Shown here piece after piece: positions 5,944 to 6,712 of a stretch of 6,712 nucleotides of DNA (positions are counted from its first letter, which is position 1; each line of letters begins with the position of its first letter). A model generated the notes under the pieces. That model was given only the letters and a program-made list of their open reading frames with translations, did not search any database and was not told the DNA's origin. The position numbers were made by a program, and so were the translations under genes. The stretch is from assembly GCA_003152795.1 (NCBI GenBank), contig PMBA01000382.1:10102-16813 (forward strand), written 5' to 3'. The DNA is from Acidobacteriaceae bacterium. GTDB taxonomy: Bacteria > Acidobacteriota > Terriglobia > Terriglobales > Acidobacteriaceae.

Positions 5944-5965
5944 GTACCCACGTGGCTTAGCCAAA
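5934..5965 (-). promoter_or_regulatory. Conserved TGGCTTAGCCA block, copy upstream of the cysteine-rich gene
   Basis: On the minus strand it reads TTTGGCTAAGCCAC, then GTGGGTA, CTTG and TAAAGAA. It matches the block at 2154-2184 in the same orientation relative to the gene downstream. The dyad TGGCTTAGCCA is at 5953-5963 (5-bp arms, one central base). The match extends well beyond the dyad into the promoter-like TTG-AAAGAA, so more than a single protein-binding palindrome appears conserved. Confidence 0.55.
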
Positions 5966-5983
5966 AATACTAAGGTTCCGAAG

Positions 5984-6021
5984 CTACTGCGTATGGGTTA
6001 GTTTCTAAACCTATACAGTAG
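5984..6021 (-). other. Long hairpin upstream of the conserved block
   Basis: CTACTG (5984-5989) pairs with CAGTAG (6016-6021). GTAT/ATA continues the stem after a 2-nt bulge, and an inner GGTTAG-type helix closes on a loop of about 3 nt. It lies between the STN gene's end and the conserved block. On the minus strand there is no immediate U-tract, so terminator function is doubtful. The other copy of the block also has a small hairpin (GTCCA-GGTT-TGGAC on the minus strand) at about the same distance. Confidence 0.45.
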
Positions 6022-6039
6022 TTCTATTGGGCGACTCGG

Positions 6040-6072
6040 GAGAGAACGCAAACCCTTTGCCTGAAAGCTCTC
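6040..6072 (-). terminator. Stem-loop downstream of the STN gene, possible terminator
   Basis: GAGAG (6040-6044) pairs with CTCTC (6068-6072), enclosing a perfect GCAAA-CCC-TTTGC hairpin (6048-6060). It lies 83 nt past the stop at 6156. The minus-strand sequence after it is not U-rich, so intrinsic termination is uncertain. Confidence 0.3.
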
Positions 6073-6108
6073 GCACATGACTCGACTCAGGTTGCCGCAA
6101 TCATCATG

Positions 6109-6132
6109 TTGTTGTGCAGAATTGTTGTGCAG
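6109..6132. repeat. Short tandem repeat, two 11-bp copies
   Basis: TTGTTGTGCAG occurs at 6109-6119 and again at 6122-6132, with a degenerate third echo (GTTGCGGTGCAG, 6134-6145). It lies just past the STN gene's stop. Probably slippage-derived; no function apparent. Confidence 0.5.
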
Positions 6133-6155
6133 CGTTGCGGTGCAGCCATTCGTTG

Positions 6156-6712
6156 TCATTGCTGCGGTTGCAGTTTCTCCCGCAGCATTTGAGCCCGCTC
6201 TCGCATCATCTTCCCCAGATCCTCTGGAGATACCGCCTCCTTCGGAGCCTCCATGTTTCTGCGGTCGAGCTCATACGGAATAGCCGCCGCGGGAGCCTCT
6301 GCGGGCGGTGTCCACAGCGTGGCGGCGCTCGACGTCTGCGGCTGCGCGGAAGCCAGAGACGTCAGGCTTCCCGGCGTTTCTGCTCCATGCAGCGACAGCA
6401 GGACCTGCGTCGGGTTGTGCGGCCTTTGCGGCGAACCCACGATGATGAAATCGAAGGAAGAGCCGTTGAGCAACTGCGCCAGCACATCGTCTGCCTGTCC
6501 TGGCCCGGTGTGTTCAACGATGCGCTCCAGTCCACTTCCGGCCGGAACCTCGATCACCGCCCCCGTCTTCTCCGCAACCAAGCGCAGTACCTCGGCCAGG
6601 CTTGAGTTCTCCGCATCAATCGTGAGTTGGCCATCCCGATAAGTCACTACCGGAGAGTGTCCCATCGCGGTAGCATTTCCAACTGCGGATGCGGCAGCCG
6701 CTTCCGGCATCG
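6156..6712 (-). CDS. STN (secretin/TonB short N-terminal) domain protein, N-terminus cut by the right edge
   Basis: The frame is open to the window edge. A Met codon sits at 6710, but the usual signal peptide is absent, so the true start probably lies beyond. In the visible 184 residues, about 20-106 match an STN-type domain: VTYRDGQLTIDAENSSLAEV, LRLVAEKTGAVIEVP, then LAQLLNGSSFDFIIVG and PTQVLLSL. In secretins and TonB-dependent receptors this domain sits in the periplasm and contacts partner proteins. Here it is followed only by an Ala/Pro/Ser-rich linker and a charged helical tail (PEDLGKMMRERAQMLREKL), with no secretin or barrel. Such stand-alone STN proteins occur in Acidobacteria. The role is unknown; an envelope-complex accessory is an inference. 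Confidence 0.75.
   Translation of the reverse strand, partial: MPEAAAASAVGNATAMGHSPVVTYRDGQLTIDAENSSLAEVLRLVAEKTGAVIEVPAGSGLERIVEHTGPGQADDVLAQLLNGSSFDFIIVGSPQRPHNPTQVLLSLHGAETPGSLTSLASAQPQTSSAATLWTPPAEAPAAAIPYELDRRNMEAPKEAVSPEDLGKMMRERAQMLREKLQPQQ

Overview
The window looks like a chromosomal stretch from an Acidobacteriota member (Terriglobia/Koribacter-like). It is moderately GC-rich and carries several Sec-exported protein types that I associate with acidobacterial genomes: a tail-fibre-like repeat protein behind an exported N-terminal domain, a small exported OB-fold protein, an exported thioredoxin with a SurA-like N-terminus, and a stand-alone STN-domain protein. The taxonomic call is inferred from protein style; there is no rRNA or marker gene in view. 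Every protein whose N-terminus is visible has a signal peptide, so this is an envelope/secretome neighbourhood rather than a metabolic operon.

Layout. 1-1889 (minus): N-terminal 629 codons of a large secreted tail-fibre-like protein that runs off the left edge and contains two copies of a roughly 227-residue repeat. 1890-2356: a long gap rich in dyads, including a predicted multi-helix RNA element (1970-2038), a perfect 14-bp palindrome (2132-2145) and a conserved upstream block (2154-2184). 2357-2761 (plus): exported OB-fold protein. 2912-3598 (plus): secreted beta-rich protein of unknown function. 3599-4012: no gene, ending in a large GC-rich stem-loop with a G-quadruplex-type G-run cluster. 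4013-5074 (minus): SurA-N-like plus DsbA-like thioredoxin protein. 5238-5849 (minus): secreted six-cysteine protein. 5850-6155: gap with a second copy of the conserved block and two hairpins. 6156-6712 (minus): STN-domain protein, cut at its N-terminus by the right edge.

How the parts may connect. The most notable non-coding signal is a roughly 31-nt block centred on the dyad TGGCTTAGCCA. It occurs twice, in the same orientation, upstream of the two minus-strand secreted-protein genes starting at 1889 and 5849, which suggests a shared regulator or a shared RNA/promoter element. The DsbA-like gene lies directly downstream of the cysteine-rich gene. It appears to use its own promoter, embedded in the upstream gene's terminator, which suggests a folding factor placed beside a likely client. 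I see no classic defence system, CRISPR array, tRNA, rRNA or insertion sequence.
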